Shown here: positions 8,167 through 17,083 of the stretch, one piece after another
How positions within the stretch are numbered: position 1 is the stretch's first letter
How the letters are laid out: each line of letters opens with the position of its first letter
Source of the DNA: Ga0077548 sp035440445
GTDB lineage: Bacteria; Pseudomonadota; Alphaproteobacteria; Rhizobiales; Xanthobacteraceae
Direction: 5' to 3'
Assembly: GCA_035440445.1 (NCBI GenBank)
Contig: DAORMJ010000010.1
Coordinates: 65,550-129,549, forward strand
DNA: 64,000 nt
The notes under the pieces: model-generated
Database searches by the model: none
Told to the model about the DNA's origin: nothing
What the model saw: the letters and a program-made list of their open reading frames with translations, nothing else
Position numbers and translations under genes: made by a program

Positions 8167-9471
8167 TTACATGCGCGACGGCAGAAACAAGGACAGCGCC
8201 GGAAAGATCACGAGCAGCGCGAGCCGCACGAAGTCCATCAGGATGAACGGCGTGACACCGCGATAAATCCGCTGCAGCGGCACGTCTTTCGCAATCGAGT
8301 TGATGACAAAGACGTTCATGCCGATCGGCGGCAGGATCATGCCGAGGCAGACCACCATCACGATGATGACGCCGAACCAGATCGGATCGAAGCCGAGAGA
8401 CGTCACCACAACCTCGAACACGATCGGCACCGTGAGCAAGATCATCGCAAGCTCGTCCATCACCGCGCCGAGCAGGATGTACATGAGCAAAATCAGCGTC
8501 AGGATGCCGTAAGGGCCGATCGGCAGCGACAGCAGGAAGGCGCTGAAGTTCTGCGCGGCCTGCGTGATGACGAGCAGATAGCCGAAGATGAAGGCGCCGA
8601 TCACGATGGTGAAGATCGCGGCCGAAGTGCGCACGCTGCTGATCAAACACTCCATCACGATCTTGCCGGTCATGCGTCCGCGCAGCACGCCGATAATGAA
8701 CGCGCCGGAGGCTCCCATGGCAGCGGCTTCGGTCGCCGTGAACAGGCCCATATACATCCCGCCCATCACGAAGAAGAACAGCAATACCGTGGCCCAGATG
8801 TCTTTGAGCGAATCGATCCGTTCGCCCCACCCGACGCGCGGCCCGCGCGGCATCAACGCGGGGCGGAAATAGCCGACGATCTGCACCGCGATCAGATACA
8901 TGAATGCGCCGAGCAGGCCGGGAATGACGCCTGCGATCAGCAATTTGGAAATGTCGGTTTCGGTGAGCACGCCGTAAAGCGCGAAAATCACCGAGGGCGG
9001 GATCATGATTCCGAGCGTGCCGCCGGCGGCGATCGTGCCGGTTGCGATACCGTCTTCGTAGCCGGCCTTGCGCATTTCGGGGAGCGCCACCTGCGTCATG
9101 GTTGCGGCAGTCGCAACCGAAGAGCCGTTGATTGCGGCAAAACCTGCGCAGGCAGTAATCGTCGCCATGGCAAGGCCGCCGCGCCGGTGGCCGAGCCAGG
9201 CGTTACTCGCGCGGAAGAGTTCGCGGCTCATGCCGGCGGCCGTCGCGAACGCGCCCATCAGGATGAACATCGGAATGATGCCGAGATCCCAGTCGGTGAC
9301 GTTGCGGATCGGCGATTGCGCGAGCAGCGAGAGCGCCGGAACGCGGCCGCTCAGATACCAGTAGCCCGCGACCCCCGCGATTGCCATGCCGATGCCGATC
9401 GGCACCCGCACCGCCATCAATGCAAACAGGCCGATGAATGCTGAGATGGCGACAATTGTATTCTGGGTCAT
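8167..9471 (-). CDS. dctM: TRAP transporter large permease (DctM/MatM type)
   Basis: 434-residue inner-membrane protein with about 12 transmembrane segments and the DctM signatures GGTLGIMIPPSVIFALYG and PPIGMNVFVINSIAK. It is the ion-coupled transport subunit of a tripartite ATP-independent periplasmic system. The start at 9471 (MTQNTIVAISAF) gives the usual length and lies 4 bases past the DctQ stop; the longer frame extends into dctQ. As third gene of dctP-dctQ-dctM, convergent with the malonate enzyme fusion, it is best read as the malonate permease MatM. Substrate is inferred from context only. Confidence 0.92.
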   Translation of the reverse strand: MTQNTIVAISAFIGLFALMAVRVPIGIGMAIAGVAGYWYLSGRVPALSLLAQSPIRNVTDWDLGIIPMFILMGAFATAAGMSRELFRASNAWLGHRRGGLAMATITACAGFAAINGSSVATAATMTQVALPEMRKAGYEDGIATGTIAAGGTLGIMIPPSVIFALYGVLTETDISKLLIAGVIPGLLGAFMYLIAVQIVGYFRPALMPRGPRVGWGERIDSLKDIWATVLLFFFVMGGMYMGLFTATEAAAMGASGAFIIGVLRGRMTGKIVMECLISSVRTSAAIFTIVIGAFIFGYLLVITQAAQNFSAFLLSLPIGPYGILTLILLMYILLGAVMDELAMILLTVPIVFEVVVTSLGFDPIWFGVIIVMVVCLGMILPPIGMNVFVINSIAKDVPLQRIYRGVTPFILMDFVRLALLVIFPALSLFLPSRM

Positions 9472-9475
9472 CGGA

Positions 9476-10054
9476 TTACTCGACGTGCTCGATTTTATGT
9501 TCGCCTTCGACATGCTCGCCCCGGACGAGGCGGAACAGCCGGATCGCGATCAGGATTGTGGCGAACAGAATTCCGATGGCCATGACAAGATGAAAGGGCC
9601 AGAGCTTCAGGCGCAGGTCGTAGGTCGCCTCGCCGCTCCAGTATCCGCTCATCACTTTCACGCCGAGCATGTAAGTGAAGGTCAGCAGAAACAGTAGCAA
9701 GGCGCCGGTCGCGAAGATGTCGATCAGCCGCTTGCCCTGCGGGCTCGCCCAGTCCCACAGGATATCGACCTTGATGTGATCGTTGCGATAACTGGTCGCG
9801 GCGATGCCCCAGAACACGCAGACGCCGAGCGCGAGGCAGGACAAGTGATACCATTCGGGGATCGTCAGCACGAACTTCAGGTCGTCGCGGCCGCTGATCC
9901 AGTTCATGAGATCGCCAAGTCCGGTCGAGCCGCCGCGCAGCATGACGTTGGTGAAGACAAGAATAGTAACAGCGGCGAGGAAGATTCCCGCCGCCGCTTC
10001 GGTGTAAGCGATCAGGCGATCGATGGCCCGCTTTCGCTCCAGAGGTGAGGCCAT
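9476..10054 (-). CDS. dctQ: TRAP transporter small permease (DctQ/MatQ type)
   Basis: 192 residues with four predicted membrane helices, the pattern of DctQ subunits (AAAGIFLAAVTILVFTNVML, then DDLKFVLTIPEWYHLSCLAL and VKVDILWDW-type amphipathic segments). It connects the periplasmic binding protein to the large permease in the inner membrane. Its ATG overlaps the dctP stop codon by one base (TGATG), showing translational coupling. The C-terminal tail is acidic and His-rich (EHVEGEHKIEHVE). Confidence 0.9.
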   Translation of the reverse strand: MASPLERKRAIDRLIAYTEAAAGIFLAAVTILVFTNVMLRGGSTGLGDLMNWISGRDDLKFVLTIPEWYHLSCLALGVCVFWGIAATSYRNDHIKVDILWDWASPQGKRLIDIFATGALLLFLLTFTYMLGVKVMSGYWSGEATYDLRLKLWPFHLVMAIGILFATILIAIRLFRLVRGEHVEGEHKIEHVE

Positions 10055-11076
10055 CAGAAAGCGGCGTCCGCTGCTTTCAGTTCGTCCTTCAACGCCTTCA
10101 GCATCGCATCCGGATCGCCGGCATTGGCCTTCTTGATGTTGTCGGCCCAGATCTTGGAGAGCGGTTCAGCCGCTTTCTGCCACTGCGCAACCTGCGCGTC
10201 CGAGATCTTGTAAACCGTGTGCCCCGCTGCATTACGCAGCTTGTCGCGGCCGGCGGCTTCGTAATTGGCCCATGGTGTCGCGACCTTCGCCGCCCATTCC
10301 GGCGAGCAGTGATCGTCGATCACTTTCTTCTGGGCCGGCGACATGGCGTCGTACTTCGCCTTGTTCATCACCCAGGCAAAGGTGGTGTTGTAGAGCGGCA
10401 CATCCATGTGGAACTTGGTCACGCTGTCGATCTTGAACAGCAGGATCGAACCCCAGGGGAACGTGATCGCGTCGGCTACGCCGCGCTCCAGCACCTCGCG
10501 CGATTCCGGTGCGGAGGCCTGCACGTTGGTGCCGCCGAGCAGCGTCACGAAGGACGCCATGGTGGCGTGCGCCGGGCGGATCTTCATGCCCTTGATCTGA
10601 TCCGGCGTTTCGATCTTCTTCTTCGCGTGCAGCGCGCCGGGATCATGCACGAAAGCGAGACAGAACTTTACGTCCTTCATCTCGTTCGCGGCATATTTGC
10701 GATACCACTTGTCGAGCGCGACCGAGCCGCCGATGCCGTTCTTCATCAGGAACGGCAATTCGCCGGCCGCGATGATCGGAAAGCGGCCGGGCTGATAGCC
10801 GGGGTTGATGTAGGTCACGTCGGCAATGCCGTCGCGCGCCATATCGTAGTGATCGGGCGCTTTGCCGAGCTGCTGCGCCGGATAAACCTGAAAGGTGATC
10901 GTGCCGTTCGATGCCTTCTGCACCGAGGCGCCCCACTCTTCCATCGCCTTCTGCAGCGGATGGGCCGGCGGCACCCAATGGCCCATTTTCAAATGAACCG
11001 GCTTGTCCTGAGCCAGTGCCGTTCCGGCCAAGCCGAATGCGAGCAAGGCTCCAAGCGCTGTCGCGCGCAACTTCAT
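10054..11076 (-). CDS. dctP: TRAP transporter solute-binding protein (DctP/MatP type)
   Basis: 340-residue periplasmic binding protein with a Sec signal peptide (ALLAFGLAGTALA-Q). The fold markers of the DctP family are present: LKMGHWVPPAHPLQKAMEEW, the conserved arginine region KGMKIRPAHATMASFVTLLG, and GVADAITFPWGSILLF. It captures a carboxylate for the DctQM permease. The ATG follows GGGAGG at 6-base spacing. Neighbourhood with the malonate enzyme fusion suggests malonate. A MarR gene lies divergently across a 314-bp intergenic region. Confidence 0.92.
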   Translation of the reverse strand: MKLRATALGALLAFGLAGTALAQDKPVHLKMGHWVPPAHPLQKAMEEWGASVQKASNGTITFQVYPAQQLGKAPDHYDMARDGIADVTYINPGYQPGRFPIIAAGELPFLMKNGIGGSVALDKWYRKYAANEMKDVKFCLAFVHDPGALHAKKKIETPDQIKGMKIRPAHATMASFVTLLGGTNVQASAPESREVLERGVADAITFPWGSILLFKIDSVTKFHMDVPLYNTTFAWVMNKAKYDAMSPAQKKVIDDHCSPEWAAKVATPWANYEAAGRDKLRNAAGHTVYKISDAQVAQWQKAAEPLSKIWADNIKKANAGDPDAMLKALKDELKAADAAF

Positions 11077-11390
11077 CGCAGTCCTCCCTGTTGCACCGGC
11101 TTGTTTTGGCGTCGCCGGTATCTTTGGCGGCCGGCTGAGCCGGCTCTTCTGATTGTTATCCTACAGAACCATCGGACGTTGTCATGCACGCAACCAACGG
11201 AACCGGGCGGAACAGAAATGTTGCAGCACAACATCGATCAATTCCGCTTTGTAATTGAGCCAAAGAGCGGGCAGCTTGTAAAGTAAATTAGTTGGGTACA
11301 AAACCATTTTGCTTTGATATCCTTTCCTGCCTTCCGAACGAAGAGTAGAGGGATGCCCTGTTTCCGCATGCTCAACCGGACCGAACTGCC
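11077..11390. promoter_or_regulatory. Divergent promoter region of the TRAP and MarR/ior operons
   Basis: 314 bases without a gene. It must hold the promoters of dctP (minus) and marR (plus). A perfect inverted repeat ATGTTG-CAGCA-CAACAT (11218-11234) has MarR-operator-like size. A second weaker pair, TTGTA and TACAA, lies near 11277-11303. A GC-rich palindrome GCCGGCTGAGCCGGC lies near 11130. Which regulator binds is not known. Confidence 0.4.
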
Positions 11391-11900
11391 ATGAAGCAAG
11401 CCCCCCTCCCCAGCGCGGAAGGCGAAGGCACCGCCTTACGAAAGAACGCCGCGAACGAGAACCTCGATTTCGGGCTGCTCGCCGACCGGATCGGTTTTCA
11501 TCTGCGTCTTGCGCAAGCCGCCTCGTTCCAGGCGTTCCGCGACGAAGCGCGGGAGATCGATCTCAGCCCGGGCCGCTTTGCGACATTGCTGCTGATCGGG
11601 CGCAATCCCGGCATCAGCCAGACCACGCTTGCCGCCGCAAACGGCCGCGATAAGTCGACCCTCACCCCGATTCTGGAGAACCTCGAGAAGCGCGGCTTCG
11701 TAAAGCGCGAGAAAATGAAATCGGACCGGCGCAGCTATCAGCTCACGCTGACGGAGCAGGGCCGGAAAAAGCTTGAAGAATTGACGGTCTGCGCCAAACG
11801 CCACGACGAAAACCTCGATCGCATCGTGGGAGCGAAAGACCGCGCGAAGTTCATCAAGATCTTACAAAAGATCGCGGCGGAAGCCGGACGCAAGGAATAG
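11391..11900 (+). CDS. MarR-family transcriptional regulator
   Basis: 169-residue winged-helix regulator. The DNA-binding part runs LSPGRFATLLLIGRNPGISQ, then NGRDKSTLTPILENLEKRGF and the wing KREKMKSDRRSYQLTLTEQG. Flanking helices form the dimer interface. It lies 12 bases before iorA and is probably cotranscribed with iorAB, suggesting it controls arylpyruvate or amino acid catabolism. It could also act on the divergent TRAP operon through the inverted repeat at 11218. Ligand unknown. Confidence 0.9.
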   Translation: MKQAPLPSAEGEGTALRKNAANENLDFGLLADRIGFHLRLAQAASFQAFRDEAREIDLSPGRFATLLLIGRNPGISQTTLAAANGRDKSTLTPILENLEKRGFVKREKMKSDRRSYQLTLTEQGRKKLEELTVCAKRHDENLDRIVGAKDRAKFIKILQKIAAEAGRKE

Positions 11901-11912
11901 CGGTACGCGGCC

Positions 11913-14063
11913 ATGGCGGAAGTCTCGTTCCATAGCGAGATCAAGAGTCTGACGCTCGGGAAAGGCGAAACTTTCCGGGGCGAAGGCATCCTTGCGGTGA
12001 CGAAGGCGCTTCTTCAATCGGGGGTCGCTTATGTCGGCGGCTATCAGGGCGCGCCGGTGAGCCACCTCCTCGACGTGCTCGTCCAATCCGAAGACCTGCT
12101 CTCCGAACTCGGCGTGCATCTGGAAACCTGCACCAACGAAGCGGCCGCCGCGGCGATGCTGGGTGCTTCGATCAATTATCCGCTGCGCGGCGCGGTGACG
12201 TGGAAATCCATCGTCGGCACCAATGTCGCGGCCGACGCGCTTTCCAACCTTGCCTCCGCGGGCGTCATCGGCGGCTCGCTGATCGTGGTCGGCGAGGACT
12301 ACGGCGAAGGTGCGAGCGTCATTCAGGAGCGCACGCACGCTTTCGCGCTGAAGTCATCGATCTGGCTGCTCGATCCGCGGCCGGATCTGCCGACCATCGT
12401 TCGCATGGTCGAAAAAGGCTTCGAACTTTCGGAAGCCAGCAATACGCCGGTCATGCTGGAACTGCGCATCCGCGCCTGCCATGTCTATGGCAGTTTTGAC
12501 GCCAGCGACAACGTCGCCTCGACATTCTCCGCGAAGCACAAGATCCCCTCGCCCGCGACCTTCGAATACGACCGGCTCAGTCATCCGCCCGCGACCTTCG
12601 CGCAGGAAAAGCACAAGACCGAGCTGCGCCTGCCGCAGGCGCAGAAGTTCATTCTCGAAAACGAACTCAACGAGATCGCCGGCCCGGAAGAAGCCGATGT
12701 CGGCATCATCGTGCAGGGCGGCGTCTTCAACGTGCTGAACGGGCGGCTCGCGCTCGCCGGTCTTTCCGACGCCTTCGGCAATGTGAAAGTGCCGACGCTT
12801 GTTCTGAACGTGACCTATCCGCTGGTGCCGGACCAGATCGCGAAATTCTGCGCCGGCAAGAAATCCGTGCTGATCGTCGAAGAAGGCAATCCGGAATTCA
12901 TCGAACAGGCGGTCGGGCAGATTCTGCGCAAGGCCGATCTAAACACGAAGATTTATGGCAAGGACGTGCTGCCCGCGGCCGGCGAATATACGCCGATCGT
13001 CATGGCGCGCGGCCTCACGCAATTCTTCGAGGCAAACGGCGTTGCAGTTCCCGCGCTCGCCGAATGGATTGCGCAGACCGACGCGCATCAGAAGGAAGTC
13101 GCGGCAGCCCTCGGAAGCCCGCTGCCGCCGCGTCCGCCGACTTTCTGCACCGGCTGCCCGGAGCGCCCCGTGTTCTCGGCGATGAAATTGCTGAAGCAGG
13201 AAATGGGGCCGGTGCATGTTGCGGCCGACATCGGCTGCCATGCCTTCGGCACCTTCGCGCCGTTCAGCCAGGGCAATTCCATTCTCGGTTACGGCATGTC
13301 GCTCGCTTCCGCCGCGGCCGTTTCCGGCACGCAGCAGAAGCGGCCAGTCTCGATCATGGGCGACGGGGGTTTTTGGCATAACGGCCTGCTCACAGGTGTC
13401 GCGGGTGCCACATTCAACAAGACCGATTCCGTGCTCATCGTCATGAACAACGGCTATTCGAGCGCGACCGGCCTGCAGGACATTCCGTCGAGCGCGCCGG
13501 AGAAAGACGGGCGCGGCAACGGCCTCGAGATCGAGAACGCGCTGAAAAGCCTTGGCGTGCCTTATGTGAAACGCCAGCGCACCTATGGTGTCGCGGGCAT
13601 GATGGATACGCTGCGCGATGCGCTCACCTCGGACGAAAAAGGATTGAAGGTCGTCATCGCCGACGGCGAGTGCCAGCTTGCGCGCCAGCGCCGCGTGAAA
13701 CCCGCCTTCGCGAAAATGAAAGCGCAAGGCAAACGCGTCGAGCGCACGCGCTTCTGGGTCGATCCCGACGTTTGCACCGGCGATCATTCCTGTATCCGGC
13801 TTTCGGGCTGCCCTTCGCTCACCATCAAGCCGAACGAAGACCCGCTGCGCACCGCACCGGTCGCGCATGTGAACAACGACTGCGTCGGCTGCGGACTTTG
13901 CGGAGAAGTCGCGCATGCGGCACAGCTTTGTCCTTCGTTTGCGGAAATCAAAGTGATCGAGAACCCCACTTTCTTCGATCGGCTTCGCCACCGCATCGCG
14001 GCTGCCATGATCCGTCTTCTCGGCGGCAACCGAGCGTCGCCCGCGCCGGTGCCCGCGGAATAA
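11913..14063 (+). CDS. iorA: Indolepyruvate ferredoxin oxidoreductase, alpha subunit
   Basis: 716-residue thiamine-diphosphate enzyme that oxidatively decarboxylates aryl pyruvates to aryl-acetyl-CoA, passing electrons to ferredoxin. The N-terminal pyrimidine-binding domain has GYQGAPVSHLLDVL, the middle has CTGCPERPVFSAM, and the TPP motif is MGDGGFWHNG followed by MNNGYSSATG (about residues 482-520). The C-terminal ferredoxin-like domain has cysteines C621, C627 and C633, then C657, C660, C663 and C673. Its first cluster spacing (CX5CX5C) is unlike a canonical 2[4Fe-4S] ferredoxin, so cluster content is uncertain. It is followed after 4 bases by iorB. Confidence 0.93.
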   Translation: MAEVSFHSEIKSLTLGKGETFRGEGILAVTKALLQSGVAYVGGYQGAPVSHLLDVLVQSEDLLSELGVHLETCTNEAAAAAMLGASINYPLRGAVTWKSIVGTNVAADALSNLASAGVIGGSLIVVGEDYGEGASVIQERTHAFALKSSIWLLDPRPDLPTIVRMVEKGFELSEASNTPVMLELRIRACHVYGSFDASDNVASTFSAKHKIPSPATFEYDRLSHPPATFAQEKHKTELRLPQAQKFILENELNEIAGPEEADVGIIVQGGVFNVLNGRLALAGLSDAFGNVKVPTLVLNVTYPLVPDQIAKFCAGKKSVLIVEEGNPEFIEQAVGQILRKADLNTKIYGKDVLPAAGEYTPIVMARGLTQFFEANGVAVPALAEWIAQTDAHQKEVAAALGSPLPPRPPTFCTGCPERPVFSAMKLLKQEMGPVHVAADIGCHAFGTFAPFSQGNSILGYGMSLASAAAVSGTQQKRPVSIMGDGGFWHNGLLTGVAGATFNKTDSVLIVMNNGYSSATGLQDIPSSAPEKDGRGNGLEIENALKSLGVPYVKRQRTYGVAGMMDTLRDALTSDEKGLKVVIADGECQLARQRRVKPAFAKMKAQGKRVERTRFWVDPDVCTGDHSCIRLSGCPSLTIKPNEDPLRTAPVAHVNNDCVGCGLCGEVAHAAQLCPSFAEIKVIENPTFFDRLRHRIAAAMIRLLGGNRASPAPVPAE

Positions 14064-14067
14064 CGCC

Positions 14068-15579
14068 ATGGCTGACGTCCGTCCCGTCCGTTTGCTCATT
14101 GCCGCGCTCGGCGGCGAAGGCGGCGGCGTGCTTGCCTCGTGGATCACGAACGCGGCCGTCGCGGCAGGCCATGTCGCGCAGCGCACCTCCATCCCCGGCG
14201 TGGCACAACGTACCGGCGCCACCACCTATTATCTCGAGATCGCACCGGGCAGCGCCGACAGGGCGAAGCCCGTGCTCGCGCTCAATCCGGCACCCGGCGA
14301 AGTCGATGTCATGCTCGCCAGCGAGCTTCTTGAAACTACGCGCGCGGTGCAGAGCGGCAGCATTACGCCCTCTCGCACGCACCTGATCGCATCGACCCAC
14401 CGCGTGTTCACGGTCGATGAAAAGTCGGCCATGAGCGACGGCCGCGTCGATACCGACAAGATGCTGGACGTGCTGCGCAGGTTTTCTAAGTCGTCGCTCC
14501 TGACCGATCTTGCCGCGACCGCGCGCAATGCAGGCAGCCAGCTCAACGCCGTGATGCTCGGCGCGCTTGCCGGTTCACACACCTTGCCGATCGAAGCCGA
14601 TATCTTCCGCGCCGCGATCCGCGCGGAAGGCAAGGCGGTCGACGCCAACCTGCGCGGCTTCGAGGCCGGCTATGCGCTCTCGACGCAAGGGGTCGCAAAG
14701 CCTGCCGAGATCGTGCCGGCTTCCGCACCCCGCGCCGAGAACCAACTTGAGGCGCGCGCGCTGCAACTCGTCCCGAAAGAGGCAGCCCCGATTGCGCTCG
14801 AAGGCGTGCGCAGGCTCACCGACTATCAGAGCGAAGCCTATGCCACGCTCTATCTCGACAGGCTCGCGCGCTTCACGAAACAGCGCGCGGCAAGCGGCGA
14901 GTTCATCCGCGAGCTTGCGCGCTTGCTCGCGGTGCGGATGAGCTTCGAGGACACGATCCGCGTCGCGCAACTGAAAATCCGCGAAGGCCGCATCGAACGG
15001 CTGCGGCGCGAATCCGGAACGGGAAGCGACGCGCTCATTCGCGTCTCCGAGTTCATGAAGCCGGGGCCGGAAGAAATTTTCTCGATGCTGCCGCCGAAGC
15101 TTGCGACCCGCGCGCTCGCCTGGGTCGAGAAACGAGGCTGGAGCGAACGCTCGATCAAGATGAAAGTGAGCACCACGAGCTTCTTCGGCTTCCTGCGGCT
15201 GCGGCTGCTCGCGGGCCTGCGCTGGTGGCGTCCGCGCACGCTGCGTTACGCGCAGGAACAGGAATGGGCTGAGCGCTGGCTCGATCTCGTCGAGCGCGCG
15301 CTCGTCATCGACCCGGAAGCCGCCAAAGGCGTGGTCGCGAGCGCCGATCTCGTCAAAGGCTATGGCGAGACCATGAAGCGCGGACTGAAAAACTGGACCA
15401 TGATCGCCAACTTCGTGGTCGAGCCGTTTCTCACCAACAAGATGCCGCTCGATCAGTTCGCGAATGCCATGACGCAGGCGCGGATCGCAGCGTCGAAGGA
15501 CCCGGAAGGCAAGGCGCTGGGCGCGTTGATCACATCGCTCCGAGCACTTCCGCATCCGCAGCAGATCGCGGCGGAATAA
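14068..15579 (+). CDS. iorB: Indolepyruvate oxidoreductase beta subunit, with long C-terminal domain
   Basis: 503 residues. The first ~200 are the gamma-type 2-oxoacid oxidoreductase domain (LIAALGGEGGGVLASWI, RTSIPGVAQRTGATTYYLEI), the partner of IorA. The remaining ~300 residues form an extra domain (probably DUF6537), rich in helices with KMKVSTTSFFGFLRLRLLAG, seen in the long IorB proteins of aerobic proteobacteria but absent from the ~200-residue archaeal IorB. Its role is unknown. The gene ends 3 bases from the convergent mobB stop. Confidence 0.9.
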   Translation: MADVRPVRLLIAALGGEGGGVLASWITNAAVAAGHVAQRTSIPGVAQRTGATTYYLEIAPGSADRAKPVLALNPAPGEVDVMLASELLETTRAVQSGSITPSRTHLIASTHRVFTVDEKSAMSDGRVDTDKMLDVLRRFSKSSLLTDLAATARNAGSQLNAVMLGALAGSHTLPIEADIFRAAIRAEGKAVDANLRGFEAGYALSTQGVAKPAEIVPASAPRAENQLEARALQLVPKEAAPIALEGVRRLTDYQSEAYATLYLDRLARFTKQRAASGEFIRELARLLAVRMSFEDTIRVAQLKIREGRIERLRRESGTGSDALIRVSEFMKPGPEEIFSMLPPKLATRALAWVEKRGWSERSIKMKVSTTSFFGFLRLRLLAGLRWWRPRTLRYAQEQEWAERWLDLVERALVIDPEAAKGVVASADLVKGYGETMKRGLKNWTMIANFVVEPFLTNKMPLDQFANAMTQARIAASKDPEGKALGALITSLRALPHPQQIAAE

Positions 15580-15582
15580 TCG

Positions 15583-16110
15583 TTACGCCTTGGGCGGCAG
15601 CGCTTTCAGCCGCTCGGCAGGCATCGCTTCGGCCAGAATCGCGTCAGTGATCTTCTCGACATCATCGAGCGGAATGACCGGGATCGGCGCATCAGGCAGC
15701 GGCACATCGGACGCGATCGCGACGATGTAGCTGTCGTCCGGATGCAACAGCGGCTTGCCGACTTCCTCGCGGTACACCTCGATCTTGGGATGGCGGTGAC
15801 GCTTGAAGCCCTCGACGATCAGGAGATCGACCGGCGCCATCTTCGGAATGATATCGACCAGGTCCGGCTCGGGTTCGTCGCGCAATTCGTGAACGAGTGC
15901 CCAGCGAATGCCGGACGCGACAAAGACCTCCTTCGCGCCCGCAGTGCGATGCCGATGCGAATCCTTGCCCGGCAGATCGATATCGAAGCCCTTATGGGCA
16001 TGCTTGACGGTCGAGACCGTCACGCCGCGGGCAAGCAATAGCGGAATGAGCTTGGTGACCAATGTGGTCTTCCCCGAACCGCTCCATCCTGCGAGGCCTA
16101 TGATACGCAT
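15583..16110 (-). CDS. mobB: Molybdopterin-guanine dinucleotide biosynthesis protein MobB
   Basis: 175-residue P-loop GTPase that assists MobA in attaching GMP to molybdopterin. It shows the P-loop GWSGSGKTTL, then STVKHAHKGFDIDLPGKDSH and the DLLIVEGFKRHRHPKIEVYR block diagnostic of MobB. The start at 16110 (MRIIGLAG) puts the P-loop at the usual distance; the upstream frame is unconserved. It stands alone here, with no mobA or moe gene adjacent. Confidence 0.95.
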   Translation of the reverse strand: MRIIGLAGWSGSGKTTLVTKLIPLLLARGVTVSTVKHAHKGFDIDLPGKDSHRHRTAGAKEVFVASGIRWALVHELRDEPEPDLVDIIPKMAPVDLLIVEGFKRHRHPKIEVYREEVGKPLLHPDDSYIVAIASDVPLPDAPIPVIPLDDVEKITDAILAEAMPAERLKALPPKA

Positions 16111-16214
16111 GGCGCGGAATATAGCAGGCGCGGATGCCCCGGCTATCGCGGCCTCTTGACGCCGCCAATGGCTGCGGCAGTCTTCCCCATCTCTTTCGGG
16201 CAAAGGTGTTTTCC

Positions 16215-17072
16215 ATGACCGCGCTTTCTCGTGCGCTGCAGCGTGCCTCGTTTGCGGCAGCCATCGTGCTGGCTATCGCCGCGCCGGCGCAGGCGCAAGC
16301 GCCTTACGACGGGCCGATCTTCGATGCGCACCTGCATTACAACTGGGAGCCCACGCCCCACTACAATGTCGAGCAGGTCTTCGCGCTCCTGAAGAAAAAC
16401 AACGTGCGCGGAGTTCTCGCGACCAGCCGGCCGAATAGCGGCACGGTCGCGCTGATGGAAGCGAAGCAAAGCGAGATCTGGGTCGTCCCCTTCATCCGGC
16501 AATACAAGACCCGCGCGGACATCCCGACCTGGTTCAAGGACGATTCCATCTTTGAAATGACGCTCGACGAGTTCAAGCGCGGCTATTACCGGGGCGTCGG
16601 CGAGTTTCACATCTATGGCAAGGCTGCGGCCACGGAAGGTGCCGCCAAGCTCGTCAAATTCGCGGTCGAGAACGACCTCTACATTCACGCGCATTGCGAT
16701 GTCGAAGCGCTCGAACTTCTCTACGGTCACGACAAGCGCGCGCGGATCATCTGGGCGCATACCGGCTTCTCGACGCCGCCGGCGGAGGTCGCGGCACTGT
16801 TTGCTAAATATCCGTCGCTGATGGCGGAGCTTTCCTTCCGCGGCGGCATCACCGGCGGCGACGGCATGTTGAGCGCAGAGTTTCGCGAACTCTTCACAAA
16901 GCACTCGGACCGCTTCCTGCTCGGCACCGATACCTGGATCACGCCGCGCTGGCTGCAATACGACAGCCTGATTGCCGCCTATCGCGCATGGCTCGGGCAG
17001 TTGCCGAAGGAACATGCAGCGCGTATTGCCTTCGGCAACGCGGAGCGTCTGTTCCGCTCCGAAAAGAAGTAA
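16215..17072 (+). CDS. Exported metal-dependent amidohydrolase
   Basis: 285 residues with a Sec signal peptide (AAIVLAIAAPAQAQA, cleavage around residue 28). The rest is an amidohydrolase-superfamily TIM barrel: metal motif DAHLHYN (HxH), later histidines YIHAHCDVEALE and IWAHTGFS, and the terminal aspartate in LLGTDTWITP. Most relatives (amidohydrolase_2, TatD-like) are cytoplasmic, so the export signal is notable. The substrate is unknown. The next gene starts 11 bases downstream, so the two are probably cotranscribed. Confidence 0.82.
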   Translation: MTALSRALQRASFAAAIVLAIAAPAQAQAPYDGPIFDAHLHYNWEPTPHYNVEQVFALLKKNNVRGVLATSRPNSGTVALMEAKQSEIWVVPFIRQYKTRADIPTWFKDDSIFEMTLDEFKRGYYRGVGEFHIYGKAAATEGAAKLVKFAVENDLYIHAHCDVEALELLYGHDKRARIIWAHTGFSTPPAEVAALFAKYPSLMAELSFRGGITGGDGMLSAEFRELFTKHSDRFLLGTDTWITPRWLQYDSLIAAYRAWLGQLPKEHAARIAFGNAERLFRSEKK

Positions 17073-17083
17073 GCACAACAGAA

